A stretch of DNA of 64,000 nucleotides, taken from the NCBI RefSeq assembly GCF_900604535.1, contig NZ_UWOT01000017.1, positions 1-64,000 on the forward strand, given 5' to 3'. Positions 62,676 through 64,000 of the stretch are shown here, piece after piece (position 1 is the stretch's first letter; each line of letters opens with the position of its first letter). The stretch comes from Romboutsia_E sp900604535 (GTDB lineage Bacteria > Bacillota > Clostridia > Peptostreptococcales > Peptostreptococcaceae). The notes beneath the pieces were generated by a model that saw only the letters and a program-made list of their open reading frames with translations, ran no database searches and was not told the origin of the DNA. A program made the position numbers and the translations under genes.

Positions 62676-62840
62676 TTTTAATTATCAGAGTAAATGATTA
62701 TTGTTGCACTATAAGTAAGGTTATACGATAGAAAGGGAGTCTATTTTACTATTTTTTATTTATAGGCTATGTTAGCTAACTTTGTGATTAATTATATCTA
62801 AAATAGTTATAAACTATATTTCAACTAATTTTCAGAAAGG

Positions 62841-63943
62841 ATACCTAATATTAGGTCAAAAATAGATATAAAATCTGTGATAAAAGATTTAAAAAGGAAT
62901 GAACTTACAGAGTTAATTTCAGTAGCACAATAAGTATTAAGTACTTTATTTAATTCCTCTGAAATTAGATATAATGTCAAAGAAAGTAGATTTTCTAAAG
63001 GATACGAGTTCCCAAAATGTCAATATAAATATGTAAATAAAAATGGGAAATCTAACGGAAGACAAAGATATATATGTAAACGTTGTCGTACAAGTTTTGA
63101 TGAGTTTACTATGTCCCCATTCTCTAATACAAAATTAAGCTTAGATAGATGGCTAAAATACTGCGAATTAATGATATTAGGACTTTCTATAAGAAAATTT
63201 GCTGAAGAAATCAGAGTAGGTGTTAAAACGTATTTTTATATGCGTCATAGGATACTTGATGTAATAAATCTATCATTAAAAAATGATAAAATTGAAGGTA
63301 TAGTTGAAGTAGATGAATATTTTATTAAGGAGTCTTTTAAAGGGAATCATTCTAAAAGTACTATATTTGCAATGCCTAGAAACCATAGAAAAAGAGGTAA
63401 AAGCAAAAATGATAAGAAGAAAAGGGGAATATCAAAAGAGCAGATTTGTATAGAGACAGCAATTGATAGAAAAGGAAATATCCTTATGGGTGCTGTTTGT
63501 AATGGGAGAATTACAACCAATCAAATAGTTAACTTTTTTGACAATAAAATATGTTAAGATGCTACTTTTGTGTAGATTCGCATAAATCCTATATGGGAAT
63601 AAAGGATAAGTTGAACATAGAATTAAAGCAAGTTTCTAGAGGAAAATCAATGATAGATAGTGTTTATCATTTACAGCATATAAATGCTCTTCACAGTAGC
63701 TTTAAGAGATGGTTAATGACTTTTAATGGTGTATCCACAAAATATATTAATAATTATTTGGCTTGGTTTAAATTTCTACAACAAAGTAAGAAGAATAAAA
63801 AGAGTGACCGAATTAAAGATATGCTAGTGAATGTATCTACTAAGGATACATATATAACTAGAGCAACTATTAGAAATAGATTTATTGAGTTAACATAAAA
63901 TAAGGAACTTTACTTCAAATTAATGAAACTATTTTGCAATTGG
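62841..63943 (+). pseudogene. IS1595-type transposase, decayed copy
   Basis: Reading from about 62841 gives DIKSVIKDLKRNELTELISV-AQ then a TAA at 62931-62933, continuing VLSTLFNSSEIRYNVKES. The zinc ribbon (FPKCQYKYVNKNGKSNGRQR) lacks its first cysteine. The DDE part has VEVDEYFIKESFKGNHSK, and a frame break at about 63555 splits it from the C-terminal third. Stop plus frameshift make it inactive. AAATTAATGAAACTATTTTG (63917-63936) is shared with the other copy. Confidence 0.85.
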
Positions 63944-64000
63944 AGAATAATTGAATATTTCGTATAGTATAATTAAGTTTACAATTATTATAAATTGAGA

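Overview
The window is AT-rich chromosomal DNA from a low-GC, anaerobic Firmicute and covers the replication origin. Its gene content and order (dnaA, dnaN, S4-domain gene, recF, gyrB, gyrA, rsbV-rsbW-sigB, rRNA on one arm; rpmH, rnpA, yidD, yidC, jag, mnmE, mnmG, rsmG, noc, parA, parB on the other) match Clostridioides and its relatives in the Peptostreptococcaceae. The short piece of 16S rRNA also fits that family. From memory it looks closest to Terrisporobacter, but no search was run and the genus is tentative.

Layout. 1-130 is the 5' end of a 16S rRNA gene on the minus strand, with its promoter to about 290. 388-2446 is a sigma-B operon. 2518-11011 is gyrA, gyrB, recF, an S4 gene, dnaN and dnaA, all minus strand. 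The origin is bipartite: a DnaA-box cluster at 11041-11406, and a second site at 9475-9535 between dnaA and dnaN that has two DnaA boxes, six DnaA-trio triplets and an A-rich tract. 11651-20707 is the rpmH-to-parB housekeeping block. 20731-25665 holds a cysteine-desulfurase-like gene, a TPR regulator, a frameshifted gene and selenium/sulfur-handling genes (yedF, DUF3343). 25933-32147 is rpsF-ssb-rpsR, gdpP, rplI and dnaB. purA, a Fur-controlled iron ABC transporter, a MATE pump and five tRNA genes follow. A minus-strand pair, dnaD and a helicase loader, sits at 41243-43293, then an M1 peptidase, walJ and rlmH.

The main discovery is a 12.8-kb integrated element (46219-59068) in the last codons of rlmH, which is the site used by staphylococcal SCC elements. 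It is bounded by 35-bp direct repeats that match at 33 positions, and both copies encode the RlmH C-terminus GEPYHK-stop. It carries a DUF927 ATPase like SCC Cch, a large serine recombinase like CcrC, a DUF960 gene like those of SCC, a type II restriction-modification pair, an EcsC-family gene and many small unknown genes. Between the ATPase and the recombinase lie two paralogous proteins that look like serine-recombinase catalytic domains without catalytic residues. Each is preceded by a covarying hairpin and an iterated TTTTCACG palindrome. I read this as an SCC-type element in a clostridial lineage with an unusual control module.

Beyond the element are a probable nitric-oxide defence group (NsrR-like Rrf2 regulator, YbaN, single-domain globin) with a shared palindromic operator, then rubrerythrin, a small membrane protein, and two decayed IS1595-type copies in opposite orientation. 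Most genes run away from the origin, in line with replication. The exceptions are the dnaD/loader pair, the Rrf2 gene, the small membrane protein and one IS remnant.
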